A DNA stretch of 64,000 nucleotides, taken from Candidatus Rokuibacteriota bacterium. GTDB lineage: Bacteria > Methylomirabilota > Methylomirabilia > Rokubacteriales > CSP1-6. The notes under the pieces are model-generated. The model was not told the origin of the DNA. It did not search any database and worked only from the letters and a program-made list of their open reading frames with translations. Position numbers and translations under genes: made by a program. Below are positions 24,512 to 33,295 of this stretch, in pieces (position 1 is the first letter of the stretch; the number at the start of each line of letters is the position of its first letter). Location: NCBI GenBank assembly GCA_003220685.1, contig QHTE01000064.1, positions 1 through 64,000 of the forward strand, read 5' to 3'.

Positions 24512-26698
24512 ATGGCTCACCGCATCATCGGCAAGCCCATCGGCCGCGTCGACGGCACCGAGAAGGTGAGCGGCGCGGCGCGCTATTCGGGAGACGTGTC
24601 GGTCCCCGGACTGATCTGGGGCAAAGCTCTGCGCAGCCCGTTGCCCCACGCGCGCATCGCGCGGATCGACGTCACGCGGGCCAAGGCCCTCCCGGGCGTC
24701 CTGGCGGTCCTCACGGCCAAGGATCTTCCGGGCATTCTGGTGGGCCGGCGGATGTTCGACATGCCCCTGCTGGCCCGCGAGCGTGTCCGCTTCATCGGCG
24801 AGAAGGTCGCGGTGGTCGCCGCTGCCGACCCGGACGTCGCGGAAGAGGCGACGACGCTCATCGACGTCGAGTACGAGGATCTGCCGGCAGTCATCGATCC
24901 CGAAGCGGCGACCGTGGCCGGCGCGCCGGTCGTCCACGACGACCCCGGGGCCTACGAAGGGGCGCCGGCCGAGCGGCCTCACGCGAACGTCCAGTCAGTC
25001 CTCCGCTTCAAGCTCGGCGACGTGCAGGCGGGCTTTCGCGAAGCCGCCCGAACTTTCGAGCACACCTTCCGGACTCAGCTCGCCCACCAGGGCTATCTCG
25101 AGCCGCACGCCGGCGTCGTGGCCATCGACGAGGACGGCCGGGTCCAGGTGTGGGCTTCGAACAAGATGCCCTTCCGTCTCAAGGAGCTCCTGTCGCACGC
25201 GCTCCAGCTGCCCCAGGAGAAGATCCGCGTCAACCTGACGCCGATCGGCGGCGACTTCGGCGGCAAGGGCTCGCTGATGGATCTCCCGCTCGCCTACCAT
25301 CTGGCGCGCGTGACCGGCCGTCCCGTCAAGATGGTCATGCGCTACGCCGAGGAGCTGATGGCGGGCAATCCGCGTCATCCGTCGGTCATCACGCTGCGCA
25401 CCGGCGTGAGCCGGGACGGCCAGATCGTGGCCCGAAGCGTGAGAGCGCTGTTCAACAGCGGAGCCTACGCGGCCTTCAAGCCGGCGCCGAGCGTGAGCCT
25501 CGGGGGCGCCAGCATGGGAGCCGGCGTCTACCGGATCCCCAATCTCCTGATCGAATCGTTTTGTGTGTACACGAACAACATCCCCTGCGGCCATGCGCGG
25601 TCGCCCGGCGAGCCCCAGATGGTCTTCGCCGAGGAATCGCACATGGACATGATCGCCAGGGAGCTCGCGCTCGACCCCGCGGAGTTCCGCCGGCGGAATC
25701 TCCTGCGTGACGGGGACCATCTCGCCAATGGCCACCATCTCGAGCACGTCCGGGCCGGCGACACGCTCGAGGCCGCGCTCAAGGCCAGCGAGTATTCCGA
25801 GCCCAAGCCCGGCCCGTGGATCGGGCGCGGCATGGCGATGACGCATCGCCACATCGGCGTCGGATTCACCAATGCGGTCGTGCGTCTCGGTACCGACGGG
25901 CGCGTGACCCTGCGGATCGCACTCCCCGACACGGGCACCGGCGCCCACCTCGTCCTTCGTCAGGTCGTGGCCGAGGTCCTCGGCGTGGCCATGGACGACG
26001 TGGAGATCGAGCTGGCCACGACCGACGACTTCGCGACCGACTCCGGCGTGGGCGGCAGCCGCGTGACCCACACGGGCGGCCGCGCCGCCTATCACGCGGC
26101 GGAGAAGCTCAAGGCGCAGATCGAGGCCGAGGCGGCGAAGCTCGGCGTGCCCGCCGATTCGCTGGCCGCGATCGCTCGCGCGGCGGCGCGGGAGGGCCGA
26201 ACCCTGGAGGCCTCGCATTTCTACGACGCGAAGGCCCATGGCGCGGTCACGTCCTTCACGGCCCAGGTGGCGGAGGTCGCGGTCGACCCGCAGACGGGCC
26301 AGGTGACCGTGCGCCGCTTCACGACGACGCACGACGTCGGCACGGTCATCAACCCGCTCGGCCATCAGGGTCAGATCGAGGGCGGGCTCATTCAGGGGCT
26401 CGGGTTCGCGCTGATGGAGGAGATCAAGACCGAAGAGGGCCGCATCTCGACCTTGAGCCTCGGCGACGTGAAGCTTCCGACCATCCAGGACATCCCGCCC
26501 CTCACCACGGTGATCCTCGAGGACCCGGTGGGGCCGGGGCCGTTCAACGCCAAGGCCATCGGCGAGGGCAGCATCAGCGCCGTCGCGCCCGCCATCGCGA
26601 ACGCGGTCGCCGACGCGTGCGGCGCGCGCATCCTCGATCTGCCCATCACCGCCGAGAAGGTTTACTTCGCCCTCAAGGAGAAGGAGCGCCGCCCGTGA
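24512..26698 (+). CDS. Xanthine dehydrogenase-family large (molybdopterin-binding) subunit
   Basis: The 728-residue protein has the aldehyde oxidase/xanthine dehydrogenase N-terminal domain (GKPIGRVDGTEKVSGAARYSGD to about residue 130) and two Mo-cofactor domains (to about 650). Visible cofactor motifs include FGGKGSLMD, the TNNIPCGHARSPGEPQ loop and the conserved Glu in AKAIGEGSISA near the C-terminus. Together with the next two genes it forms an L-S-M hydroxylase that hydroxylates an N-heterocycle, aldehyde or similar with water as oxygen source. It lacks the VAYRCSFR loop of CO dehydrogenase, so CO oxidation is unlikely. GTG of the small subunit overlaps its stop. Confidence 0.93.
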   Translation: MAHRIIGKPIGRVDGTEKVSGAARYSGDVSVPGLIWGKALRSPLPHARIARIDVTRAKALPGVLAVLTAKDLPGILVGRRMFDMPLLARERVRFIGEKVAVVAAADPDVAEEATTLIDVEYEDLPAVIDPEAATVAGAPVVHDDPGAYEGAPAERPHANVQSVLRFKLGDVQAGFREAARTFEHTFRTQLAHQGYLEPHAGVVAIDEDGRVQVWASNKMPFRLKELLSHALQLPQEKIRVNLTPIGGDFGGKGSLMDLPLAYHLARVTGRPVKMVMRYAEELMAGNPRHPSVITLRTGVSRDGQIVARSVRALFNSGAYAAFKPAPSVSLGGASMGAGVYRIPNLLIESFCVYTNNIPCGHARSPGEPQMVFAEESHMDMIARELALDPAEFRRRNLLRDGDHLANGHHLEHVRAGDTLEAALKASEYSEPKPGPWIGRGMAMTHRHIGVGFTNAVVRLGTDGRVTLRIALPDTGTGAHLVLRQVVAEVLGVAMDDVEIELATTDDFATDSGVGGSRVTHTGGRAAYHAAEKLKAQIEAEAAKLGVPADSLAAIARAAAREGRTLEASHFYDAKAHGAVTSFTAQVAEVAVDPQTGQVTVRRFTTTHDVGTVINPLGHQGQIEGGLIQGLGFALMEEIKTEEGRISTLSLGDVKLPTIQDIPPLTTVILEDPVGPGPFNAKAIGEGSISAVAPAIANAVADACGARILDLPITAEKVYFALKEKERRP

Positions 26699-27165
26699 AC
26701 CGCAAGATTCGTGTCACCGTCAACGGGACGGCGCGCGCGGTGGAGGTTCCGACCTACCGCACGCTCCTCGATTGCCTCCGGAACGATCTCGGGCTCACCG
26801 GCTCCAAGGAGGGCTGCGGCGTCGGCGTCTGCGGGGCGTGCACGGTGCTGCTCGACGGGAAGATGATCAGCTCGTGCATCGCGCTGGCGGTCAGCGCCGA
26901 CGGCCACGAGGTCACCACGGTCGAGGGTCTCGCCGGGGACGAGCGGCTGCATCCGGTCCAGCAAGCGTTCATCGATGCGGGCGGCTTTCAGTGCGGCATC
27001 TGCACGCCGGGCCAGGTCGTGTCGGCCAAGGCGCTGCTCGATGCGAACCCGAACCCGAGCGACGCCGAGATCCGCGAGTGGATGCTCGGCAATCTCTGCC
27101 GGTGCACCGGCTACTACAAGATCATCGAGTCGATTCGGGCGGCGGCCCAGCGGAGTCGGGCATGA
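26695..27165 (+). CDS. (2Fe-2S)-binding small subunit of the molybdenum hydroxylase
   Basis: The 156-residue subunit binds two [2Fe-2S] clusters. The plant-ferredoxin-type ligands are Cys41, Cys46, Cys49 and Cys61 (EGCGVGVCGACT then SSC). The hydroxylase-type ligands are Cys100, Cys103, Cys135 and Cys137 (QCGICTPG, NLCRCTGY). All eight are present. It passes electrons from the Mo centre to the FAD subunit. It starts at GTG, overlapping the large-subunit stop in GTGA, which makes the four-gene block tightly coupled. Confidence 0.95.
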   Translation: MNRKIRVTVNGTARAVEVPTYRTLLDCLRNDLGLTGSKEGCGVGVCGACTVLLDGKMISSCIALAVSADGHEVTTVEGLAGDERLHPVQQAFIDAGGFQCGICTPGQVVSAKALLDANPNPSDAEIREWMLGNLCRCTGYYKIIESIRAAAQRSRA

Positions 27166-28049
27166 GGGCCTTCGAGTACGCGGCGCCGCGGACGCTCGAC
27201 GAAGCCCTCGCCGTTCTGCGCGAGCACGGCGACGAGGCGCGGGTGATCGCGGGCGGCACCGCGCTGGTGACCATGATGCGACAGCGCCTGGTGAGCCCCG
27301 GGTACCTCGTAAGCCTGCGCGACATCCGCGGGCTCGACCGGATCGAGGCCGACAACGGCGGTATTCGCATCGGCGCGCTCGCCACCCACCGGGACGTGGA
27401 GACCTCACCCCTCGTTCGAGAGCGGCTGCCGGTCCTCGCCGAGACGTTCCGCCGCGTGGCGAGCGTCCGGATCCGCAACATGGCCACCGTCGGCGGCGCG
27501 CTCGCCCACGCCGACCCGAACCAGGATCCGCCCGTGACCTTGATCGCGCTCGGAGCCCGCGTGGAGATCTGCGGCACCGACGGGCGACGCGCGCTGCCGG
27601 TCGAAGAGTTCTTCCGCGACTATTACGAGAGCGCGCTCGAGCCCGGCGAGGTCGTCATCGGCGTCGTCGTCCCGCAGCTTGCCCCGGCGAGCGGCGCCGC
27701 CTACGTGAAGTTCCTTCCGCGTACCGCTGACGACTACGCGACCGTCGCCGTCGCGGCGACGGTGAGCGTGGACCCTGACGGCGAGCGCTGCCGCGCGGCG
27801 AGGATTGCGCTCGGCTCGGTTGGCGTGACGCCGATTCGGGCGCGGGGGGCCGAGGGGCTCCTGGCCGGCCAGCGGTTCGGCGCAGAGCTGCTGCGGGGCG
27901 CTGGTGAGGCGGTCAAGGGCGCCGTGGACCCGCTGAGCGATCACCGAGGGTCGGCGGCGTACAAGCGTGAGATGGCCGGGGTCATGGTCGGCCGGGCGCT
28001 CACGCGGGCGTGGGACGCGGCGCTTGTGTCGGCGCGCGGAACGCGGTGA
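27162..28049 (+). CDS. FAD-binding medium subunit of the molybdenum hydroxylase
   Basis: The 295-residue subunit belongs to the FAD-binding_5/CO-dehydrogenase-flavoprotein family: ARVIAGGTALVTMMRQRL (residues 27-42) is the AGGT flavin motif, and ATVGGALAHADPNQDPP (about 108-124) is the TVGGN-like motif, here with Ala for Asn. It accepts electrons from the 2Fe-2S subunit and passes them to a quinone or other acceptor. The ATG overlaps the previous stop in ATGA and its own stop overlaps the next start in GTGA. Confidence 0.93.
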   Translation: MRAFEYAAPRTLDEALAVLREHGDEARVIAGGTALVTMMRQRLVSPGYLVSLRDIRGLDRIEADNGGIRIGALATHRDVETSPLVRERLPVLAETFRRVASVRIRNMATVGGALAHADPNQDPPVTLIALGARVEICGTDGRRALPVEEFFRDYYESALEPGEVVIGVVVPQLAPASGAAYVKFLPRTADDYATVAVAATVSVDPDGERCRAARIALGSVGVTPIRARGAEGLLAGQRFGAELLRGAGEAVKGAVDPLSDHRGSAAYKREMAGVMVGRALTRAWDAALVSARGTR

Positions 28050-28498
28050 CCTTCACGCAGGAGTGCGTGATTGCCGTCGAGCGCGAGCGCCTGTGGGATT
28101 TCTTGATGGAGGTCCCGAGGGTCGCGAGCTGCGTCCCGGGGGTTGAAGGCGTCGAGGCCATCGACGCCAAGTCCTACCGAGGCAACTTGCGGGTCCAGAT
28201 CGGCCCGATCCGCCTGTCGCTGCACGGCACGATGACGGTCGACGAGCAGGACCGCGCGGCGTGGCGGGCTCGGATGCGGGCCGAGGCCAACGACCGTCGC
28301 GTGGGCGGCGGAATTCGCGCGCGCATGAGTCTCACGCTGGCGCCGGGAGAGGGCGGGACGCGCCTGCGCATCGAGACCGACCTCGCCATCCTCGGCCGCA
28401 TCGGCGAGTTCGGTCAGCCCGTGATCAAGAAGAAGGCAGACGCGCTGCTCGAGGAGTTCGCGCAGAATCTCGGCTCGAAGCTCGGGCAAGGAGGATGA
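28046..28498 (+). CDS. CoxG/SRPBCC-family protein
   Basis: The 150-residue protein begins VTFTQECVIAVERERLWDFLMEVPRVASCVPGV, the usual start of the CoxG (carbon monoxide dehydrogenase subunit G) SRPBCC family. In CO dehydrogenase operons CoxG anchors or matures the enzyme at the membrane. Here it comes at the end of a molybdenum hydroxylase block, so it may play the same accessory part. The GTG at 28046, overlapping the FAD-subunit stop, fits better than the earlier in-frame ATG at 28010. No C-terminal membrane helix is visible. Confidence 0.82.
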   Translation: MTFTQECVIAVERERLWDFLMEVPRVASCVPGVEGVEAIDAKSYRGNLRVQIGPIRLSLHGTMTVDEQDRAAWRARMRAEANDRRVGGGIRARMSLTLAPGEGGTRLRIETDLAILGRIGEFGQPVIKKKADALLEEFAQNLGSKLGQGG

Positions 28499-28588
28499 CG
28501 AGCACTCGCTAGAGCCGATGGAGCCGGCGAGCGACCTCCCGTGGAAGTGGGGCCCTCATCGCCCTGCATCCCAGCCGCATGCACACCA

Positions 28589-28617
28589 ACGCCCCGGCCG
28601 GGACTGCACCGGGGCGT
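28589..28617. terminator. GC-rich hairpin between two convergent genes
   Basis: ACGCCCCGG (28589-28597) and CCGGGGCGT (28609-28617) are a perfect 9-bp inverted repeat around an 11-nt loop. It lies between the stop of the CoxG-like gene (28498) and the stop of the convergent amidohydrolase (28650). No T-run follows on either strand, so if it terminates transcription it does so as a hairpin without U-tract. The rest of this 151-nt gap shows nothing. Confidence 0.4.
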
Positions 28618-28649
28618 CGGGCGCCCCGTCAGGCTTAGCGTGTCTCAGA

Positions 28650-29789
28650 TCACATCAAGCCGTAGAACTTCCCCGCATTCTCGCACGTCATCTTCCGCGT
28701 GACGTCGTCGGGCAGGTGCTTGAACTGCTCGGAGATGTACTTCGCCGACTCCGGCCAGACGCCGTCGGGATGCGGATAGTCCGAGCCCCACATCAACGTC
28801 TCCACGCCCATCTCGTCGATCAGCTTGGTGCCGACGCGGTCGTACTGGAAGGTCGCCTTGCACTGGCGGCGCCAGTACTCGCTCGGCTTGAGCTTGAGCG
28901 GCAGGTCCCTGTACTGGTCCTCGTACTCGAAATCCATGCGGTCGAGCACGTAGGGGATCCAGCCGATCCCGCTCTCGCCGAACGCGATGCGGAGGTTCGG
29001 ATAGCGCTCGAAGACCGCGCGGCCCATCAGCGCGGTGAGGATATTGGCGAGCGTCATCTGGAACAGGCACAGGCCGCTGTACATCAGCGCGCGCTGGGTG
29101 AGGCCGGTGTACTTCTCCCGCAGCGCCGGCGACACCGACGGGAAGGTGTGGAAGTGCAGCGGGATCCCGACCTCGTTGATCGCCGCCCACAGCGGCTCCC
29201 ACTGTGGATGCCACATGGGCTCCATGTCCCACGAGCACGACAGCTCGAGGCCCTTGAAGCCGAGCTTGGCGACACGATGAACCTCGGCGACGGCGGCCTC
29301 GATGTCGCCGTAGGGTAGGTTCGCGAGCCCGATGTGACGATTCGGATAGTGGCGGCAGAACTCGGCCATCCACGTGTTGTAGATGCGCAGCATCTCGTTG
29401 GAAGCCTCGATGTCCTTCAGCTTGGCCGCGGCGGCGAGGATCCCGTAGATGACCTCGGCGTCGACGCCGTCGCGGTCCATTTCCTTGACGCGCAGGTGCG
29501 GATCCCCGGGCCGGCGGATACCCTTCTTGCCGTCCTCGTACAGACCCGTCGACGCCATGACGTCGACCCGCAGCTGCTTGCCCGGGATGTACTTCGTGCC
29601 CGAAGCGCCGACGCCGCCCGCCAGGCCAAAGACGGCTCCGTTGTGGGCGACCCACCGCGGCCCGTCCGGGCCGTCCGCGACGTAGGGCATGCGCTCCTTC
29701 AGCTCGCGAGGGGCTTCCGAGACGAAGAGATCCGGCGGCAGCCAGATCAGATCGAGGTGACAGTCCGCCGAGATCCGGTTGTAGGGCAT
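28650..29789 (-). CDS. Amidohydrolase_2-family metal-dependent hydrolase
   Basis: The 379-residue TIM-barrel protein shows SADCHLD near the start (a weakened metal His motif), KLGFKGLELSCSWDMEPMWHP, IPLHFHTFPS, FGESGIGWIPYVLDRMDFEYED and GSDYPHPDGVWPES, where the Asp is the conserved catalytic or metal residue. The group covers decarboxylases and hydrolases of aromatic or acyl metabolites. GGGAGGCG precedes the ATG at 29789. A near-twin lies at 40148-41290 with long shared stretches. It is the last gene of the minus-strand operon from 32397. Confidence 0.88.
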   Translation of the reverse strand: MPYNRISADCHLDLIWLPPDLFVSEAPRELKERMPYVADGPDGPRWVAHNGAVFGLAGGVGASGTKYIPGKQLRVDVMASTGLYEDGKKGIRRPGDPHLRVKEMDRDGVDAEVIYGILAAAAKLKDIEASNEMLRIYNTWMAEFCRHYPNRHIGLANLPYGDIEAAVAEVHRVAKLGFKGLELSCSWDMEPMWHPQWEPLWAAINEVGIPLHFHTFPSVSPALREKYTGLTQRALMYSGLCLFQMTLANILTALMGRAVFERYPNLRIAFGESGIGWIPYVLDRMDFEYEDQYRDLPLKLKPSEYWRRQCKATFQYDRVGTKLIDEMGVETLMWGSDYPHPDGVWPESAKYISEQFKHLPDDVTRKMTCENAGKFYGLM

Positions 29790-29842
29790 GGCTCGCCTCC
29801 CATTAGACTTGCTCTGCACTCCTGCGCTGCAATAGTCGCGCG

Positions 29843-30781
29843 CTAGCCACCGACCAGCGGCAAACCTTCCTGTTGCCGGACCTCGTTGATGACCTCGAGC
29901 ACGCGTGTGTGCAGGCCCGGATATTCGATCCCAAACTCTTTGGCCAGGCGGCTCCAGTCAACCAGGTAGTTGCCTGATTCGTCGCGGCCGCCTTCCTTGG
30001 CGAACGTGATCTGCGCGTCCGGCAGGAACCCGCGCACGATATCCGCCAGCTCGCCGAGGCTCACCGGGATGCCGCCCGAGCTGTAGAGCGAGTGGCGGGG
30101 CGCGTCGGCCAGCAGGATGCGCGTGAAGACTTCTGCCATGTCCTCGACGTGGATCAGGAGCCGCATGAGTCCCTTCGCCGGCAGGTGCACGGGCCGGCCG
30201 CGCGCGGCGTCGACCATGATCTGCACGTGGTCGACCGAGCCGCGGACCTTGTCGGGCCCGGTGACGTTGGCCGGCCGTACGCCCGTGATCGACATGCCGT
30301 AGTTCTTGATGTACTTCTTCGCCTGGAACTCGTTGAAGATCTTGTGCATCGCGTACTGGCTCGTGCCGTACGTGGGATCGTCCTCGTTCACCAGCCGGTC
30401 GCCGAAGTTGCTCTGCTGGCCGCTCACCGCGATCGAGCTCGCGTAGACGACGCGCTTGACGCCGCCCAGGCGCGCGGCCTCGAAGCAGTTGTCCATCCCG
30501 AGGATGTCCAGGCGCATCACCTGGTGCGGGTTGCCCTCGCCGGCGCCGAGGCCGTAGGCGAGGTTGATGAGCCGGTCGGGCTTGACGTCGAGCACGGTGC
30601 GCATCACGTCCTCGAACTGCGTAACGTCGCCGCGGACGAGCGGCGCGCCGATCGGCAGGCCGCCGAACGTCGGCGCCCCGGGATTCAGATCCATGCCGAC
30701 GACCTGCTCGCCGCGCGCCACGAGGCGCCGGATGAGCCGGGGGCCGATGAAGCCGGTCGCGCCGATCACGAGCACCGACAT
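29843..30781 (-). CDS. NAD-dependent epimerase/dehydratase (extended SDR)
   Basis: The 312-residue protein has the extended-SDR nucleotide site GATGFIG at residues 7-13 and a D near residue 31, then YASSIAVSG, and a YxxxK active site in TSQYAMHK (Tyr and Lys four apart). RPANVTGP and the C-terminal GLHTRVLEVINEV also fit. Members act on nucleotide sugars or reduce/epimerise other substrates. It sits 7 nt downstream of the NTF2-like gene and 53 nt upstream of the amidohydrolase gene. Confidence 0.9.
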   Translation of the reverse strand: MSVLVIGATGFIGPRLIRRLVARGEQVVGMDLNPGAPTFGGLPIGAPLVRGDVTQFEDVMRTVLDVKPDRLINLAYGLGAGEGNPHQVMRLDILGMDNCFEAARLGGVKRVVYASSIAVSGQQSNFGDRLVNEDDPTYGTSQYAMHKIFNEFQAKKYIKNYGMSITGVRPANVTGPDKVRGSVDHVQIMVDAARGRPVHLPAKGLMRLLIHVEDMAEVFTRILLADAPRHSLYSSGGIPVSLGELADIVRGFLPDAQITFAKEGGRDESGNYLVDWSRLAKEFGIEYPGLHTRVLEVINEVRQQEGLPLVGG

Positions 30782-30788
30782 GCTGTGC

Positions 30789-31175
30789 CTAATCCTGGCG
30801 CGTCGACTGCCAGGCGATCATGCGCCAGTCCGCGCCCGCCTTGGCATAGACGGCCAGGTAGCGGACGGTGAAGCGGTTCTCCTTGCCGTCACGCTCGACG
30901 TGCATGTCCGACACGCCGTTGACGATGCCGACGCTCCCCACGACCCGCACGCGCCGGTCGCGTGGCGCGATTCCGCGGTAGTGGGGCTTGCCGCCGCGGA
31001 GGTTCGCGATGTGCTCGGCCTTCGACTCCTGGCGGGCGGTGGAGTGCACGTAGATCAGGTCGTCGGCCAGCGCGGCGTCGAGCGCGGCCCAGTCGCCCTT
31101 CTTCATCGCCTCGAAGCGGCGGTCGTCGGCGCGAAGAACCTCGGCCTCGACTCCAGTCGTCGTTGCGGTCGCCAT
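30789..31175 (-). CDS. NTF2-like/SnoaL-type protein (DUF4440-like)
   Basis: The 128-residue protein has the cone-shaped NTF2 fold pattern: ADDRRFEAMKKGDWAALDAALADDLIYVHSTARQESKAEH, then VNGVSDMHV and VRYLAVYAKAGADWRMIAWQSTRQ. This family includes dehydratases, isomerases and small binding proteins, often partners of polyketide or steroid-like chemistry. It lies in a minus-strand operon between a luciferase-like monooxygenase and an epimerase, so it may act on the same intermediate. Function not assignable. Confidence 0.82.
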   Translation of the reverse strand: MATATTTGVEAEVLRADDRRFEAMKKGDWAALDAALADDLIYVHSTARQESKAEHIANLRGGKPHYRGIAPRDRRVRVVGSVGIVNGVSDMHVERDGKENRFTVRYLAVYAKAGADWRMIAWQSTRQD

Positions 31176-31194
31176 GAGAGTCCCCCTCTAATCC

Positions 31195-32397
31195 CTACGC
31201 CCCGGCCGTGACGGACGCGCGTCTGGCGCTCGTCCGGCACGCGGGGATCACGTGTTTACCGAACATCTCGATGGATTGCATCGCGCGCTCGTGCGCAATC
31301 GTCTCGGTCTGCGTGATCAGGATGACCTGATCGACCCCGGCTTCCTCGTAGAGCTGCACGCCCTTGACGCAGCTCTCGGGGTCGCCGGCGATGATGATGC
31401 CGCGCTCGCACAGGGTGTCGGCGTCCATCTGGCCGAAGGCCGCGCGCGCGGCGCCGGGGCCGCTGTCGAGGGAGATTCCGACCTGGGCGGCCTGCTCCTT
31501 GTGCGCGGCGTCCGACTGGCGGAGCCACCGGCCGAAGTCGGCCTTCAGGTGATCGGGCACGCCGCCCCACGACTCGAGCAATTGCTCGTAGGCGTTGACG
31601 CGGTCGCGGATGTACGGCTTGTCCGGGCCGAAGAACGTCTTGAGCGACAGGGCGGCCAGATCGCGAGCCTCACGGTTGTTCGTCCCGCAGAACGCGTGGA
31701 CGTTGTTGCCCCAGTAATCGTTGACGACGGCGCCGACCGGCGTGGACTGCTTGACCCGCGCCCGATAGCGCTTCACGTGCTCGGCCAGGATGTTCGTGGC
31801 GAAGGTGGCGGAGGACAGCACGCCGATGCCCTTGTCGGCGGCCACGTCGTAACTCTCGGTCTGCGTGCACGCCAGGTACATCGGCGGGTGCGGCTTCTGG
31901 TGGGGCTTGGGCAGCACGTGGCGCTTGGGCACTTTCCAGAAGGTTCCCTCCCAGGAGAACTCTTCCGACTGCCAGATCTGAGGGATCATCGTGATCGATT
32001 CTTCCCACATCGCGCGCGTGTTCCTGGGATCGATCCCCTGACCGATCTGCTCGTAGGCGTTGGACCGGCCCGTGCCGAACTCGAGCCGGCCGTCGGTCAG
32101 CTGGTCGAGCATGGCGGCGCGCTCGGCGGCGCGGATCGGATGGTGCGACGGCAGGATGCACACGCCGAAGCCGATCCGGATCCGCCGCGTCATCTGGCTG
32201 AGCGCCCCGAGCAGCACTTCCGGGCAGGGCGAGCCCGAGAACCCGGTGAGGAAATGGTGCTCGACGAACCAGAGGTTGTCGAAGCCGATCTTGTCGGCCA
32301 GCACGCACTGCTCGAGCGTTTCCTTGTAGAGGCGGTTCCAGTCGATGTCAGTGCCCTTGAACGGTCGCTGCGCCTCGTAGAGCAGGCCGAATCGCAT
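31195..32397 (-). CDS. LLM-class flavin-dependent monooxygenase, operon head
   Basis: The 400-residue protein carries the family segments IGFDNLWFVEHHFLTGFS, RIRIGFGVCILPSHHPIRAA, ERAAMLDQLTDGRLEFGTGRS and a C-terminal GDPESCVKGVQLYEEAGVDQVI. It is longer than the other two LLM proteins here. GAGGAGAG lies about 6-9 nt upstream of the ATG. The genes downstream (NTF2-like, epimerase, amidohydrolase) are closely spaced and form a four-gene catabolic unit. Confidence 0.9.
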   Translation of the reverse strand: MRFGLLYEAQRPFKGTDIDWNRLYKETLEQCVLADKIGFDNLWFVEHHFLTGFSGSPCPEVLLGALSQMTRRIRIGFGVCILPSHHPIRAAERAAMLDQLTDGRLEFGTGRSNAYEQIGQGIDPRNTRAMWEESITMIPQIWQSEEFSWEGTFWKVPKRHVLPKPHQKPHPPMYLACTQTESYDVAADKGIGVLSSATFATNILAEHVKRYRARVKQSTPVGAVVNDYWGNNVHAFCGTNNREARDLAALSLKTFFGPDKPYIRDRVNAYEQLLESWGGVPDHLKADFGRWLRQSDAAHKEQAAQVGISLDSGPGAARAAFGQMDADTLCERGIIIAGDPESCVKGVQLYEEAGVDQVILITQTETIAHERAMQSIEMFGKHVIPACRTSARRASVTAGA

Positions 32398-32491
32398 CGG
32401 GGACTCTCCTCGGCTAAAAGTGCGGTCATGCTACCACGTCGGCGGGCCGTCTTGACGGGGCCGTCCGCGGCGGCATAGTGTCACGGGCACC

Positions 32492-33265
32492 ATGAATGAG
32501 CGCCTCGTCGAGATCCCCACGCCCGCGGGCCTGATGGAGACGTTCGTGACCCATCCGGAGCAAGACGGGCCGTTTCCCCCGGTCATCATCTACATGGACA
32601 TCTGGGGCGTGCGCGAAGAGCTGTTCGAGATCGCGCGCCGGGTCGGTACCGTCGGGTACTACTGCATGGTGCCGGACCTCTACTACCGCCAGGGCAAGGT
32701 GCGGCACGAGTTCCGCGACGCGCAGAACCGGATGATCTCGCTGCACGCGCTCGACGAGGGGCGCCGGCAGCGGGTGATCGCGCCGGGGCGTCGCCTCTCG
32801 AACCAGATGGTCGTCGACGACACGGGCGCGATCCTCGACTTTCTCGGCCGCGGCGAGCCCGTACGTCCGGGCGGGGTGGGCGCGATCGGCTACTGCATGG
32901 GAGGACGCCACGTGCTGTGCGTGGCCGGCCATTTCCCCGAGCGGGTGACCGCGTCGGCGAGCCTGCACGGCACGAGCCTCATCAGCGACGCGCCCGACTC
33001 GCCGCACCTCCTCGCCAAGGAGTTCCGGGGCGAGCTCTATTGCGGGTTCGCCGAGATGGATCCGTACGCGCCGCTGTCGATGGTGAAGGAGCTCGAGGCG
33101 CTCCTGCGTCCGTGCCCGGTCGACTATCGCTACGCGATCCACGAGGGCGCCCAGCACGGCTACGCGCTGCCCAACCGCGACATCTTCGACCCGCAGGGCG
33201 CGGCGCGCGACTGGGAGCAGATCTTCGCGATGCTCCACCGACAGATTCCGGCATACGCCGGGTGA
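32492..33265 (+). CDS. Dienelactone hydrolase family protein
   Basis: The 257-residue protein has Cys135 in GYCMGG, Asp190 in FAEMDPYAP and His222 in AQHGYALPNRD, the expected Cys-Asp-His triad. YMDIWGVREELFEIARRVG corresponds to the IQEIFG region of classical DLH. It is divergent from the operon at 31195-32397 with a 94-nt gap, and the alpha/beta hydrolase gene follows after 30 nt. No strong Shine-Dalgarno is seen before this ATG. Confidence 0.88.
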   Translation: MNERLVEIPTPAGLMETFVTHPEQDGPFPPVIIYMDIWGVREELFEIARRVGTVGYYCMVPDLYYRQGKVRHEFRDAQNRMISLHALDEGRRQRVIAPGRRLSNQMVVDDTGAILDFLGRGEPVRPGGVGAIGYCMGGRHVLCVAGHFPERVTASASLHGTSLISDAPDSPHLLAKEFRGELYCGFAEMDPYAPLSMVKELEALLRPCPVDYRYAIHEGAQHGYALPNRDIFDPQGAARDWEQIFAMLHRQIPAYAG

Positions 33266-33295
33266 GCCCAGCGGCTGGGGGGGAGGGCACGACCG

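Noticed and set aside
24421-27165. Alternative frames (for example 25816-27165) overlapping the hydroxylase subunits
   Set aside because: The 5' portions are Arg/Pro/Gly-rich shadows of the large subunit; only the terminal part equals the small subunit, whose start is set by the GTGA overlap.
24512-28498. Aerobic CO dehydrogenase operon
   Set aside because: The large subunit lacks the CO-dehydrogenase active-site loop (VAYRCSFR) and the gene order differs, despite a CoxG-like gene.
4123-32397. Bacterial luciferase (LuxAB) light production
   Set aside because: The three LLM-type proteins are single-subunit, unpaired monooxygenases; no LuxCDE genes or second subunit are present.
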